Assembly (NCBI GenBank): GCA_900553965.1 | Contig: USFX01000098.1 | Location: 1 to 10,072 of the forward strand | Source: an uncultured Prevotella sp. | GTDB lineage: Bacteria > Bacteroidota > Bacteroidia > Bacteroidales > Bacteroidaceae | Direction: 5' to 3' | Length of the DNA stretch: 10,072 nt | In this document: in pieces, positions 1 to 6,204 of the stretch | Position numbering within the stretch: position 1 is the first letter of the stretch | Layout: every line of letters starts with the position of its first letter | The notes under the pieces: generated by a model | The model's input: the letters and a program-made list of their open reading frames with translations, nothing else | Database searches by the model: none | What the model was told of the DNA's origin: nothing | Made by a program: the position numbers and the translations under genes

Positions 1-107
1 ATAACTGCCCTCGGGTGAGTCATCGTCTTTGTTGCAACGGGATGTGCAGCCGTTTTTCTGTATCTCCGAGCCAGCGGAACTGGTAGCAACAAAGACGATG
101 CAGTTAT
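1..107. repeat. Imperfect inverted repeat ending on a start codon
   Basis: A 15-base arm at 21-35 (CATCGTCTTTGTTGC) is the exact reverse complement of 86-100. The stem continues outward: 1-7 (ATAACTG) is the reverse complement of 101-107 (CAGTTAT), with a 13-base bulge (8-20) on the left side only. The 50 bases between the inner arms hold a small hairpin, AACGG at 36-40 with CCGTT at 50-54, followed by a short T run. The right arm covers the first two bases of the ATG at 106. As RNA this would fold over the start region; as DNA it could be a recombination or binding site. No reading frame here is convincing: frame 3 is open from the window edge to a stop at 84-86 and could be the tail of an upstream gene. 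Confidence 0.75.
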
Positions 108-369
108 GCAAAAACATGAAATTTCCATCGGTTGGGCGATGACCCAACCCGATGTGTCCGCGGCTCTCGACCGCGTGCTTGCGAACATCCGTTCGCTCAG
201 TGACAAATCAAAGACATGGCTCGATGCCAGGAGTGAGACATTCACCGCCCTGTGCGGTACCGAGGGCGACGCTTTCACCCGTCGTGACGTCGTGCGTGCC
301 CACCTCTACCTCATCGGAGTATTCGCAATCATGTGTGTGGCCGGCTGGCTGGAAGGAGGTGTCGTATGA
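106..369 (+). CDS. Small phage protein with a C-terminal membrane segment (87 aa)
   Basis: Function unknown. Residues 1-60 are soluble and helix-prone, with the conserved-looking stretch ARSETFTALC at 41-50 and the basic pair RR at 59-60. A hydrophobic segment at about 66-81 (HLYLIGVFAIMCVAGW) ends almost at the C-terminus, so the protein is probably a tail-anchored or single-pass inner-membrane protein. The SETF...RR.VVR pattern before a membrane segment resembles small hypothetical proteins I recall from Bacteroidales prophages. The ATG at 106 is used because it is the first in frame; ATG 139 (residue 12) is an alternative. Neither has a Shine-Dalgarno site, and ATG 106 lies at the edge of the inverted repeat. 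The stop TGA overlaps the next ATG (ATGA), which suggests translational coupling. A holin-like or morphogenesis role is possible, but nothing in the sequence decides it. Confidence 0.75.
   Translation: MQKHEISIGWAMTQPDVSAALDRVLANIRSLSDKSKTWLDARSETFTALCGTEGDAFTRRDVVRAHLYLIGVFAIMCVAGWLEGGVV
353..360 (+). promoter_or_regulatory. Perfect Shine-Dalgarno site for the 124-aa gene
   Basis: AAGGAGGT matches the full anti-Shine-Dalgarno complement and lies exactly 5 bases before the ATG at 366. It sits inside the end of the preceding gene. It decides the start at 366 over the upstream in-frame ATG at 333. Strong sites of this kind are unusual in Bacteroidetes, where most starts have AT-rich leaders. 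Confidence 0.8.
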
Positions 370-740
370 TTTTCTTTTCTTCATTATTTGTGGCAGTAAA
401 TGCGCCACAATATTTCAGAGGAACCATAGACCTGCTGACCAAGGCAGAGAATAGTCTCTTTGTTTATGACAGTGATTTGAGAGTCTTCGTTAACATGCTC
501 AAAACCCGTCTGCATGCAGACGCGCCCCGAAAGAGCACAGCATATATAGATTTGCATTTCTCCTATAGAAAGAGAGGATGTTTTATATATGTTTTCCCCA
601 AAAAGAATACTGAAAATATCGTGGCTCGCTTGTCTTTTAATACGGTCAATACCATTCTTGAGTATGATATCGAGGCCGGAGATATGTTTGATATTAGTGA
701 GCGATTTGTTGATTTATTAAAGGAAGGAGGTGCGTCATGA
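366..740 (+). CDS. AT-rich hypothetical protein (124 aa)
   Basis: I do not recognise this protein. The start is ATG 366, chosen because AAGGAGGT lies 5 bases upstream and the ATG overlaps the previous stop as ATGA. The product begins MIFFSSLFVAVNAP, a short hydrophobic stretch without the basic N-terminus of a classic signal peptide. The rest mixes beta-prone segments (YIDLHFSY at 60-67, GCFIYVFPKK at 71-80, NIVARLSF at 84-91) with an amphipathic C-terminal helix (SERFVDLLKE, 111-120), as in a small alpha/beta fold. The gene is plainly AT-richer than the genes on both sides, with codons such as TTT, ATA and TAT dominating, so it may be a later arrival (a moron) in the prophage. Its stop TGA overlaps the next ATG. 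Confidence 0.75.
   Translation: MIFFSSLFVAVNAPQYFRGTIDLLTKAENSLFVYDSDLRVFVNMLKTRLHADAPRKSTAYIDLHFSYRKRGCFIYVFPKKNTENIVARLSFNTVNTILEYDIEAGDMFDISERFVDLLKEGGAS
724..731 (+). promoter_or_regulatory. Perfect Shine-Dalgarno site for the 73-aa gene
   Basis: A second AAGGAGGT, again exactly 5 bases before an ATG (737) that overlaps the previous stop as ATGA. The cassette GGAAGGAGGTG before the start is the same as the one at 351-361. Confidence 0.8.
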
Positions 741-958
741 GCGCAACCATCAATCCCGAAGCCTTGGCCGCCGCCCTTGAATTCTGCTATGCAGACGCGC
801 TTGAGAACAACATCCGGCTGATGGAAGAATCCATCGACTTCATCATCGACGATGACAGTATCCCAGCCGACGAGCGCATCGACCTCGTATCGGCATACCG
901 GCGTCTCGGCAAGCAATTCCGGAGAATCCACTCATTAATAACCGATAAACCCGCATAA
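737..958 (+). CDS. Small acidic hypothetical protein (73 aa)
   Basis: Function unknown. The sequence is nearly all helix-prone: LAAALEFCYADALENNIRL near the N-terminus, an acidic patch (FIIDDDSIPADERID) in the middle and a basic helix (YRRLGKQFRRIHSL) at the end. This looks like a small helical-hairpin protein, perhaps an accessory or chaperone-like phage protein, but no specific family is recognised. The strong Shine-Dalgarno site at 724-731 and the ATGA overlap with the preceding gene fix the start. Its GC-rich codon use matches the 97-aa gene that follows 2 bases after the stop, and differs from the AT-rich gene before it. Confidence 0.8.
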   Translation: MSATINPEALAAALEFCYADALENNIRLMEESIDFIIDDDSIPADERIDLVSAYRRLGKQFRRIHSLITDKPA

Positions 959-960
959 TC

Positions 961-1254
961 ATGGCAAACAATATAACAGACAAAGACAATCGTGACAACA
1001 GTTTCGTTACCGACCTTCTTGACGCATACTTTACCCACCGGCGCAATCTTCCCGGCGAATTCGCCGGCCGTGCGCTCATGGAGGAGCCCAAGAGCACATA
1101 CGACATAATCGACGACCTTGCGCCTATGGCCAACCTGTATGATGCCAAGGATGCCGTCGTGAGCTACATGCAGAGCCACGGCTACGGTTTTACGACGTTG
1201 GCCGACGGCAGCGTCAAGTGGGCCATCTGGCGAATCGTCGAAGGTGACTTCTGA
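961..1254 (+). CDS. Hypothetical phage protein (97 aa)
   Basis: Function unknown. The N-terminal 15 residues are polar and probably disordered (MANNITDKDNRDNSF). A helical part follows (FVTDLLDAYFTHRR, then TYDIIDDLAPMANLYDAKDAVVSYMQ), and then a beta-prone end (GYGFTTLADGSVKWAIWRIV). The C-terminal arrangement, a helix then GYGF...DGS..W.IWRI, recalls a winged-helix or small DNA-binding wing, but no recognition-helix motif is clear and I do not claim one. The gene starts 2 bases after the previous stop with no Shine-Dalgarno site and is the last in the left block, followed by a terminator-like stem-loop. Confidence 0.8.
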   Translation: MANNITDKDNRDNSFVTDLLDAYFTHRRNLPGEFAGRALMEEPKSTYDIIDDLAPMANLYDAKDAVVSYMQSHGYGFTTLADGSVKWAIWRIVEGDF

Positions 1255-1296
1255 TACAACCATATCATTTTTTTTATCATTCATTTTTTTTCTGCC

Positions 1297-1340
1297 CGGC
1301 CCGCAGTCTGCGAAGATGGCGGGCCGTTGTCGTATTTTTA
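1297..1340 (+). terminator. GC-rich stem-loop, probable rho-independent terminator
   Basis: CGGCCCGC (1297-1304) pairs perfectly with GCGGGCCG (1319-1326) across a 14-base loop. A T-rich run follows after a few bases (ATTTTTATTTT at 1334-1344). T runs also precede it (1268-1275 and 1284-1291), so it could act in both directions. It closes the four-gene left block. Confidence 0.6.
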
Positions 1341-1366
1341 TTTTGTTGTTCCCTCCGGTATCTTTG
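1336..1366 (+). promoter_or_regulatory. Bacteroidetes-type promoter candidate
   Basis: TATCTTTG at 1359-1366 matches the Bacteroidetes -7 element TAnnTTTG exactly. At the expected -33 distance lies TTTT (1336-1339), one base off TTTG; a proper TTTG at 1342-1345 is only 13 bases from the -7 element, which is too close. Transcription would begin near 1373, giving a short AT-rich leader before the ATG at 1387. It lies just after the terminator and before the long structural operon, the right place for that operon's promoter. Confidence 0.5.
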
Positions 1367-1386
1367 CCATATAAATATCGCATGGC

Positions 1387-2424
1387 ATGATAACAATATT
1401 ACAAGGACTATCCGGCAAATACTTCTCCTGCAACATTCCAGATGTTGAATTTGCAATATCCGGTGAGAATCTTCCTGTGGAAATAACAATAGATGGAGAA
1501 TCTGTTTTCAATGAAATCCTATACCCAATCGACGGAGTAATTACATTGCATGATTTGTCTGGATTATTCAACTCTTACGCCCGTCAACGGCTTGTTATTG
1601 ATATCAGTGTTACTATAGGTGTCAGTCAAGCCGATGATTCTCAGACAATGACGGCATCTGTCATATATGGTTCAGCCGACGTTGGAATCGATGCTGATAC
1701 ATTCTGCCGTAATTATTTCCTGAGCATACTCATGGGCTCCAAAGAAACTGCAGTCGGTCGTCTTGAGTATCTGCATTACATCGGCACTGATTCGGCAGAG
1801 TGCCGGGCTTTCTATGCCGATGGTCAGATAGAGACATTTAGTGTTGACGTCGTCGGAGGTAACGACAGGTACACCACCATCGACGTATCTCCGCAGAAGT
1901 TCTTGCGTTCTTCTGATGGAGCAGAGCCGGAGTCTTACACGGTTATCGCCGGAGACAGGCGGCAGCAATTCACCATCAACCATGAATGTCCGGACTGTGC
2001 TCCAATCCTCATTTTCGTCAACTCATTCGGCTGTGATGAGCTGCTCTATTGTACAGGTGTCCACAAGGTGGCGCCGAGCTACAAGCGTTCGTCTTCCTAT
2101 ATTTCCGGCAAACTGCGCAATTATGACATCGAGGAGACACGTACATTTAAAGCTGATACGGGTATCCTAAATACTGCGATGGCTAACTGGTTCGACGAAG
2201 TGCTGCGCAGTGACTATGTCCGTATAGTCAATTTCATCGACGGCAATCCGGACGTCGGGCGTGAGGTGGTAATCACTGATTCCAAGAGCGAACGTTCCAA
2301 CGCATACGACGAACTGCCGCGCTTTACGTTTTCTTATCAGTATTCGCAGCGCAATCACAATGTGCTTAACATGGGACGTGCGGGGCGTATCTTCGACAAC
2401 ACTTTCGACCGGACATTCAACTGA
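1387..2424 (+). CDS. Putative phage tail/baseplate protein (345 aa)
   Basis: Probably a virion protein of the tail end. The sequence is rich in beta strands with alternating hydrophobic residues throughout (ISGENLPVEITIDGESVFNE at about 24-43, the VDVVGG region, VNFIDGNPDVGREVVI near 280-300) and has no membrane segment, signal peptide or enzyme motif. It ends in the distinctive IFDNTFDRTFN. From memory, beta-rich proteins of about 350 aa with this type of ending occur in Bacteroidales prophages near tail genes, and a distal-tail or baseplate role would fit; this is inference. The ATG at 1387 follows a promoter-like sequence by about 20 bases; the ATG at 1382 stops at once. It has no Shine-Dalgarno site, only an AT-rich leader, as is usual in Bacteroidetes. 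The first third is AT-richer than the rest. The next gene begins 7 bases after its stop. Confidence 0.75.
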   Translation: MITILQGLSGKYFSCNIPDVEFAISGENLPVEITIDGESVFNEILYPIDGVITLHDLSGLFNSYARQRLVIDISVTIGVSQADDSQTMTASVIYGSADVGIDADTFCRNYFLSILMGSKETAVGRLEYLHYIGTDSAECRAFYADGQIETFSVDVVGGNDRYTTIDVSPQKFLRSSDGAEPESYTVIAGDRRQQFTINHECPDCAPILIFVNSFGCDELLYCTGVHKVAPSYKRSSSYISGKLRNYDIEETRTFKADTGILNTAMANWFDEVLRSDYVRIVNFIDGNPDVGREVVITDSKSERSNAYDELPRFTFSYQYSQRNHNVLNMGRAGRIFDNTFDRTFN

Positions 2425-2431
2425 GAGGCTT

Positions 2432-2683
2432 ATGAGCAACAAGAGAGCAATGCACTTCACCGAGATGCTTCATCTGTTGTCCGAAGCTCACAAAACTGGG
2501 CTGCAGGTGAACCTGCGTGCATGGACAGCCGATGGCGGCATAAACGATTATTCCGGATGGCTCGTGCATAGTGACTACTGGCGTGGTGGTTACATTCGTC
2601 TGCGTCATCCTATCAGTGGAGAGATTCGTCTCGTCCCGCAGATTTACATCTTTGATTTTAACGGACATACAATATTTCTATGA
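2432..2683 (+). CDS. Small beta-rich phage protein (83 aa)
   Basis: Function unknown. Residues 1-22 form a helix (MHFTEMLHLLSEAHKTG) and 25-83 form a compact beta unit: VNLRAWTADGG, a GWLVHSDYWRGGYIRL strand pair, NP-like turn HPISGEIR, then VPQIYIFDFNGHTIFL to the end. The pattern W..DG....GW......WRGG..RL..P..GEIR.V....IF.FNGH resembles small hypothetical proteins I recall beside portal-like genes in Bacteroidales prophages. The ATG at 2432 is chosen over the in-frame ATG at 2360 because the latter lies deep in the preceding gene and a partial Shine-Dalgarno (GAGAGG) precedes 2432. Its TGA overlaps the ATG of the portal-like gene, so the two are probably coupled. A fold like SH3 is possible but not shown. 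Confidence 0.8.
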   Translation: MSNKRAMHFTEMLHLLSEAHKTGLQVNLRAWTADGGINDYSGWLVHSDYWRGGYIRLRHPISGEIRLVPQIYIFDFNGHTIFL

Positions 2684-4152
2684 AAGAGACATCGCAATAT
2701 ACTGCTGTACGTACCGGACAGCGTGGAGAATGGGAACAGTATCGGGTTATGCCTGGCGGCATCACATCGGCTGCTGCCCGCAACGATATCAGTACCGAAT
2801 ACGGCGACGACACAAGCTCCGTCTTCGATGGCGATGAGCTGGGCAGCACCGACGGCCGTTCCCTCACGACTGGTCAGAACGGCCGCAAGGAGTACACATA
2901 TATACCTTTCGGCGCTGACGACCAGCTACCGTTTGAGATCATGCAGCGCATCGGTTCCAACATGGTGGCGAGTCAGTGCCAGTCTTTCAATATCTTGGCG
3001 TGCTATGGTCAGGGTGTGCGTTTTGTCGACCGTGAGACACGGCGCGACGTCACACAGCCGGACATCCTCGATTTCTGCTTGCGCAACTCTCTTCACGAGA
3101 CTTTTCTGGAACAGGCAACTGACATGAAGTATTTTTTCTTCTCGGTCACTGTCATCATCCTGTCCCGCGATGCCAGCCGTATCGTTCAGGTACGGCATAA
3201 GGAGAGCTGTTACTGTCGCTTTGAGAAAGCCGATGCCGCCGGACGCATCGGACATGTCTTCTATGCCAACTGGCGAAATCCAAGCCCGGCACCGGAGGAT
3301 GTGGAGGTCATTTCCTTGCTTGACATATATGACCCGCTCGGTGATCTTCGGGTGCGTCTTGGTCAGGAACCGGACCCGGAGACAGGAGAGAAACGAAAGC
3401 TCGTAGATGGTTGTGCGGCTACCAAAGAACGAAAGTTTGCCATCCTCAGCCGTATGCCGACGCCCGGCTACCAGTACTATCCGATACCTTATTACGCGGC
3501 CATGTTCCGCGATTCTTGGTTTGATATCTACCGCCTTATCGGTATCGGCAAGCGGTTCATGATCAAGAACACATCTGCTCCTCGCATACAGATAGAGGTA
3601 CATTCTGACTATTGGGATAACGTCTGCGATATAGAGGGTATCACAGACGAGGCGGCGCGCGTGAAACGTAAAGAACAGGAGAAACGTAATATCGTGGACT
3701 TTGTCACCGGTCCGGAGAATGCCGGCAAGGCACTTGTGTCCGGCTACTACATGGATCCGAATGGCAAGGAGAACCGTATGGTGCGTATATATAACCTCAA
3801 TGAGGGCGGCAAAGAGGGTGGCGACTGGGCTGATGACATGAGCGAAGCCAGTAACGCGCTTTGCTTTGCTCTGGGAGTGCATCCCAATCTCGTCGGTGCC
3901 ACTCCGGGCAAGAGCCAGATGAACAACAGCGGCAGTGACAAGCGTGAGCTGTTTACACTCAAGCAACGGCTGGAAAAGGCTTTCCACGATGTCATGTGCA
4001 AGCCGTATCACGTCATATCTCATTTCAACGGGTGGAACGACCGTGTGACAGTCGACGTCCCCATCATAGAGCTAACAACGCTCGATGAGAATCGGGATTC
4101 CAAGGTCGTAACTAATTCTAACGCTGGATCTGATGAAGATAACAATAAGTAA
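2680..4152 (+). CDS. Phage portal-like protein (490 aa)
   Basis: Likely forms the ring at the capsid vertex through which DNA enters and to which the neck binds. The length is normal for portals. The first 70 residues are polar and probably flexible. Then come the FGADDQLPFEIMQRI start (78-92) and CYGQGVRF, a region like the wing of portal proteins; PTPGYQYYPIPYYAAMFRDSW in the middle; and, near 392-430, ALGVHPNLVGATPGKSQMNN followed by SDKRELFTLKQ. That last block corresponds to the segment in many portals where a G-V-P/H-P-x-L-x-G stretch precedes the long stem helix (RELFTLKQRLEKAFHDVM). The overall sequence closely resembles a family I recall from Bacteroidales prophages. Its ATG overlaps the stop of the 83-aa gene, and its last 20 bases overlap the next gene. 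The acidic tail (SDEDNNK) is typical of an exposed C-terminus. GATPGKS is not a Walker A motif, as it has only three residues between G and GK. Confidence 0.75.
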   Translation: MKETSQYTAVRTGQRGEWEQYRVMPGGITSAAARNDISTEYGDDTSSVFDGDELGSTDGRSLTTGQNGRKEYTYIPFGADDQLPFEIMQRIGSNMVASQCQSFNILACYGQGVRFVDRETRRDVTQPDILDFCLRNSLHETFLEQATDMKYFFFSVTVIILSRDASRIVQVRHKESCYCRFEKADAAGRIGHVFYANWRNPSPAPEDVEVISLLDIYDPLGDLRVRLGQEPDPETGEKRKLVDGCAATKERKFAILSRMPTPGYQYYPIPYYAAMFRDSWFDIYRLIGIGKRFMIKNTSAPRIQIEVHSDYWDNVCDIEGITDEAARVKRKEQEKRNIVDFVTGPENAGKALVSGYYMDPNGKENRMVRIYNLNEGGKEGGDWADDMSEASNALCFALGVHPNLVGATPGKSQMNNSGSDKRELFTLKQRLEKAFHDVMCKPYHVISHFNGWNDRVTVDVPIIELTTLDENRDSKVVTNSNAGSDEDNNK

Positions 4153-4960
4153 AGAAGAACTGGAGCAGTTCTTACCCGTCATGGCGAGTAGCCATGACAG
4201 AGTGTATGAGGCGGTCCTGCCGGTACTGAACGATATATCGGAGCGTGTATGCATGGCTATACTCGGTCCCGTCGGCGAGGCAGCGTTGGACAACGATCCG
4301 AACGGAAGGCTCATGTTGGCGGTCAAGAGATATATCGCCCACATGGCTGTCTTGGATGTATTCCGGCAGCTCGACATTGTGCTCACACCGACGGGTTTCG
4401 GCGTTGTCAGCAATGACAACGTGAGCCCGGCGAGTAAGCAGCGCGTCGACGCGCTGGAGGCTTCGCTTCAGACCTCAAGGTGTCGCGCGGAGTGGGTTCT
4501 CATCGACCGGTTGCGGCACGTTGAGAACTGGGGCCGGCAGGAACAGGCTGGTTTCATATCCTGCATCTACGACGGCACGACATTCTTCTCACGACCGGAC
4601 CTCAATCGCACGGCAAAACAGTGGGAGGAGTTCCAGATTGGTGAGCTGTGGAATGTCGACGAGTTCATCCGGCAACAGATCGGTAGCCCGTTGGTTGACG
4701 ACATCCTCGTCGCTTACCGCACCGATGCGGAGCGTTATCAGGCGTATTATGAGGTTGCCGTAATCATCAGACGCATATTCGAACTCTGGTTCTCGGGCGG
4801 CCGTGACGCAGTGGACGTAGCGTTGCGGCGGCTCATAGAGGTCATCGAGGCCGACCGGGATACATTCGCACTCTATTTCTCTTCTTCCGCTTTTGAACTT
4901 CATCATCATGAGACTTTTCAGAACACTAAGGACAGCGCAGCCTTCGTTTTCAACGGTTGA
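4133..4960 (+). CDS. DUF6712-like putative head-tail connector (275 aa)
   Basis: Resembles the DUF6712 family of Bacteroidales phages, as I remember it. Residues 1-80 are helical (KEELEQFLPVMAS, then a long helix to VFRQLDIV). The marker stretch is LTPTGFGVVSNDNVSPASK at 84-102, followed by the long helix QRVDALEASLQTSRC. A mostly helical C-terminal half follows (WEEFQIGELWNVDEFIRQQ; YEVAVIIRRIFELWF). A long helical protein right after the portal fits the adaptor position of head-tail connectors; function is inferred from place and shape. The ATG at 4133 lies 20 bases inside the portal gene. A perfect 8-bp hairpin lies 45 bases after the start (4178-4198). The end overlaps the next gene by 53 bases. 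Confidence 0.75.
   Translation: MKITISKEELEQFLPVMASSHDRVYEAVLPVLNDISERVCMAILGPVGEAALDNDPNGRLMLAVKRYIAHMAVLDVFRQLDIVLTPTGFGVVSNDNVSPASKQRVDALEASLQTSRCRAEWVLIDRLRHVENWGRQEQAGFISCIYDGTTFFSRPDLNRTAKQWEEFQIGELWNVDEFIRQQIGSPLVDDILVAYRTDAERYQAYYEVAVIIRRIFELWFSGGRDAVDVALRRLIEVIEADRDTFALYFSSSAFELHHHETFQNTKDSAAFVFNG
4178..4198 (+). other. Perfect 8-bp hairpin inside a coding region
   Basis: GTCATGGC (4178-4185) pairs exactly with GCCATGAC (4191-4198) across the loop GAGTA. It lies 45 bases after the start of the DUF6712-like gene, within codons for VMASSHD. It could slow early translation or affect mRNA stability; chance is also possible. Confidence 0.5.
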
Positions 4961-5708
4961 CGGATCTGTCAGCCTTACGGCCCCGCGGTCATGGCGTGAG
5001 CTCACGCCGGAACAGCTGCATTATGTGTTGTGGCTGCTTGCCTCTTTCGACAATCACACGGTGGTCAAGACATACATGTTCTGCCGTTTTACCGGAGTGC
5101 ATGTCGTGTCACGTGACCGTTTCGGGTGGAAATGCTATGTCCGTACTTCGTGGCGTCGCCGTCATTACTTCACCATGCAGGCCTGGCAGGTTGAGTCTTT
5201 TCTGGCTCAATTAGGGTTTGTCGACTCATACGAGGACATGGGCGTTCGGTTGGAGGACGTCTGTGGTCTTCATGCGGTCGACACCCTGCTGCATGGTGTC
5301 GTTTTCGTCGATTATCTCAATGCGGAGAAGTATTACCAGACGTACATGCTGCGCCATGATGACAGGTTCCTGAAGAAGCTCGCCCTTATTCTCTACCGCC
5401 GGCGCAATGGCCATCTGGCGCATCGCATCAGGCTTGGCCGGGCGGAAGCCCTTGGTGTGGTCCTTTGGTTCTCGTACGTCAAGGCCGAGATGTCACGGGC
5501 TTTCCCGCACTTCTTCCGGAGAGTCGACGCCGGTACAGCCGGCGATTATGACATGCTGGAGGCCATGAACACACAGATCCGGGCGCTGACCGACGGCGAT
5601 GTTACCAAAGAACAAACTGTGCTTCACATAGACTGCTGGCGTGCTCTGACCGAACTCGATCAGAAGGCGCGCGAGGCAGCGGAATTCAAACGCAAATATG
5701 GAAAGTAA
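4908..5708 (+). CDS. Hypothetical phage protein of the neck block (266 aa)
   Basis: Function unknown. The N-terminus (MRLFRTLRTAQPSF) is followed by SWRELTPEQLHYVLWLLASF (29-48), then by aromatic and basic residues (CYVRTSWRRRHYF, 77-89), a tyrosine-rich middle (DYLNAEKYYQTYMLRHDD) and a helical end DQKAREAAEFKRKYGK. The LTPEQL..VL opening and the charged helical C-terminus resemble Bacteroidales prophage proteins I recall near neck genes; a tail-assembly or chaperone role is a guess. ATG 4908 is preferred to the TTG at 4893, since ATG is usual and both lie within the 53-base overlap with the preceding gene. No Shine-Dalgarno site is seen, so expression probably depends on upstream translation. 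The last 11 bases overlap the next gene. Confidence 0.75.
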   Translation: MRLFRTLRTAQPSFSTVDGSVSLTAPRSWRELTPEQLHYVLWLLASFDNHTVVKTYMFCRFTGVHVVSRDRFGWKCYVRTSWRRRHYFTMQAWQVESFLAQLGFVDSYEDMGVRLEDVCGLHAVDTLLHGVVFVDYLNAEKYYQTYMLRHDDRFLKKLALILYRRRNGHLAHRIRLGRAEALGVVLWFSYVKAEMSRAFPHFFRRVDAGTAGDYDMLEAMNTQIRALTDGDVTKEQTVLHIDCWRALTELDQKAREAAEFKRKYGK

Positions 5709-6204
5709 CACTCAATTCGACGCTTTCGAGTATTTCAAGCTGCTTGCCGAGCATAACCGGCTGGCACGGGAACACGAGTTCCTGCCTTGCTTTTGCAGCG
5801 GCCCCGACGGTATCAACGACATCATTCAGGAGTTCCGCACTACGGCAAACTTTATCATGATCGATGACACCACGTCTCAGAACACATACAGCCGAGGCGT
5901 GGGGTTCTTCGATCGCAACGCCTACACGGTCTTCATTCTTGCGGCCTACAAGTTCGACGACATGACAGACCGAGAGAATAAGCTGAAGCTCTGTCGGCGT
6001 ATATTCCGACAGTTTCACAGCCGCATGATCCGCGACAAGGAGAGCTATGCCTACGGCGACAGCCTCGAATATCTGCAGGTACATCAGATATATTCCAAGG
6101 AGTTGCCGCGATATTCCATGAACGGCGTCACGGGCCTGTATTTCATGGTCAACAACGAGGAGCCTGTCGACCTCACATACAATCCTAAGGAGTGGTATGA
6201 GTAG
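5698..6204 (+). CDS. Putative neck or tail-terminator protein (168 aa)
   Basis: The sequence reads as a small alpha/beta protein. It has an N-terminal helix (FEYFKLLAEHNRLAREH, 10-26), a strand ANFIMIDDTTSQ, a second strand YTVFILAAYKFDD, a basic helix (KLKLCRRIFRQFHSRMIRDKESYAY) and an end GLYFMVNNEEPVDLTYNPKEWYE. Size and place (fourth after the portal, before a protein of completion type) match tail terminator or stopper proteins of long-tailed phages; the role is inferred from order, not from a signature residue. The pattern of a strand, a long helix, then a final strand with EPVDL..N recalls a Bacteroidales prophage family. The ATG at 5698 lies in the last 11 bases of the preceding gene, and the stop lies in the junction ATGAGTAG shared with the next gene. 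Confidence 0.7.
   Translation: MESNTQFDAFEYFKLLAEHNRLAREHEFLPCFCSGPDGINDIIQEFRTTANFIMIDDTTSQNTYSRGVGFFDRNAYTVFILAAYKFDDMTDRENKLKLCRRIFRQFHSRMIRDKESYAYGDSLEYLQVHQIYSKELPRYSMNGVTGLYFMVNNEEPVDLTYNPKEWYE
6187..6192 (+). promoter_or_regulatory. Shine-Dalgarno-like site for the 215-aa gene
   Basis: AAGGAG lies 4 bases before the ATG at 6197, inside the end of the preceding gene. It is weaker than the two sites in the left block but supports the overlapping start. Confidence 0.5.

Noticed and set aside
36..60. Small hairpin followed by T run as a terminator
   Set aside because: The stem is only 5 bp and the T run overlaps it; it is better treated as part of the larger inverted repeat.
21..100. Invertible promoter switch as a firm call
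   Set aside because: No TAnnTTTG or -33 element at proper spacing lies between the arms and no recombinase gene is in the window, so it is kept only as one possible explanation.
787..1383. 198-codon open frame on the - strand
   Set aside because: It spans two + strand genes and the terminator stem-loop, with no start signal and no family resemblance.
3129..3140. Slippery-looking T run (T TTT TTC) in the portal-like gene
   Set aside because: The gene continues in frame to a sensible end with a portal-type C-terminus, and no extension frame or stimulatory structure was seen.
3895..3915. Walker A-like GATPGKS in the portal-like protein
   Set aside because: Only three residues separate the first G from GK, and no Walker B or other ATPase motif follows; it is better read as a portal loop.
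2926..4023. Long open frame on the - strand (365 codons)
   Set aside because: It lies wholly opposite the portal-like gene, has no leader or neighbours on that strand, and its translation has no recognisable pattern. It is a shadow of the + strand codon use.
5528..5544. Hairpin CGCCGG / CCGGCG with a 5-base loop
   Set aside because: It lies mid-gene in GC-rich codons with no T run and no link to a start; likely chance.
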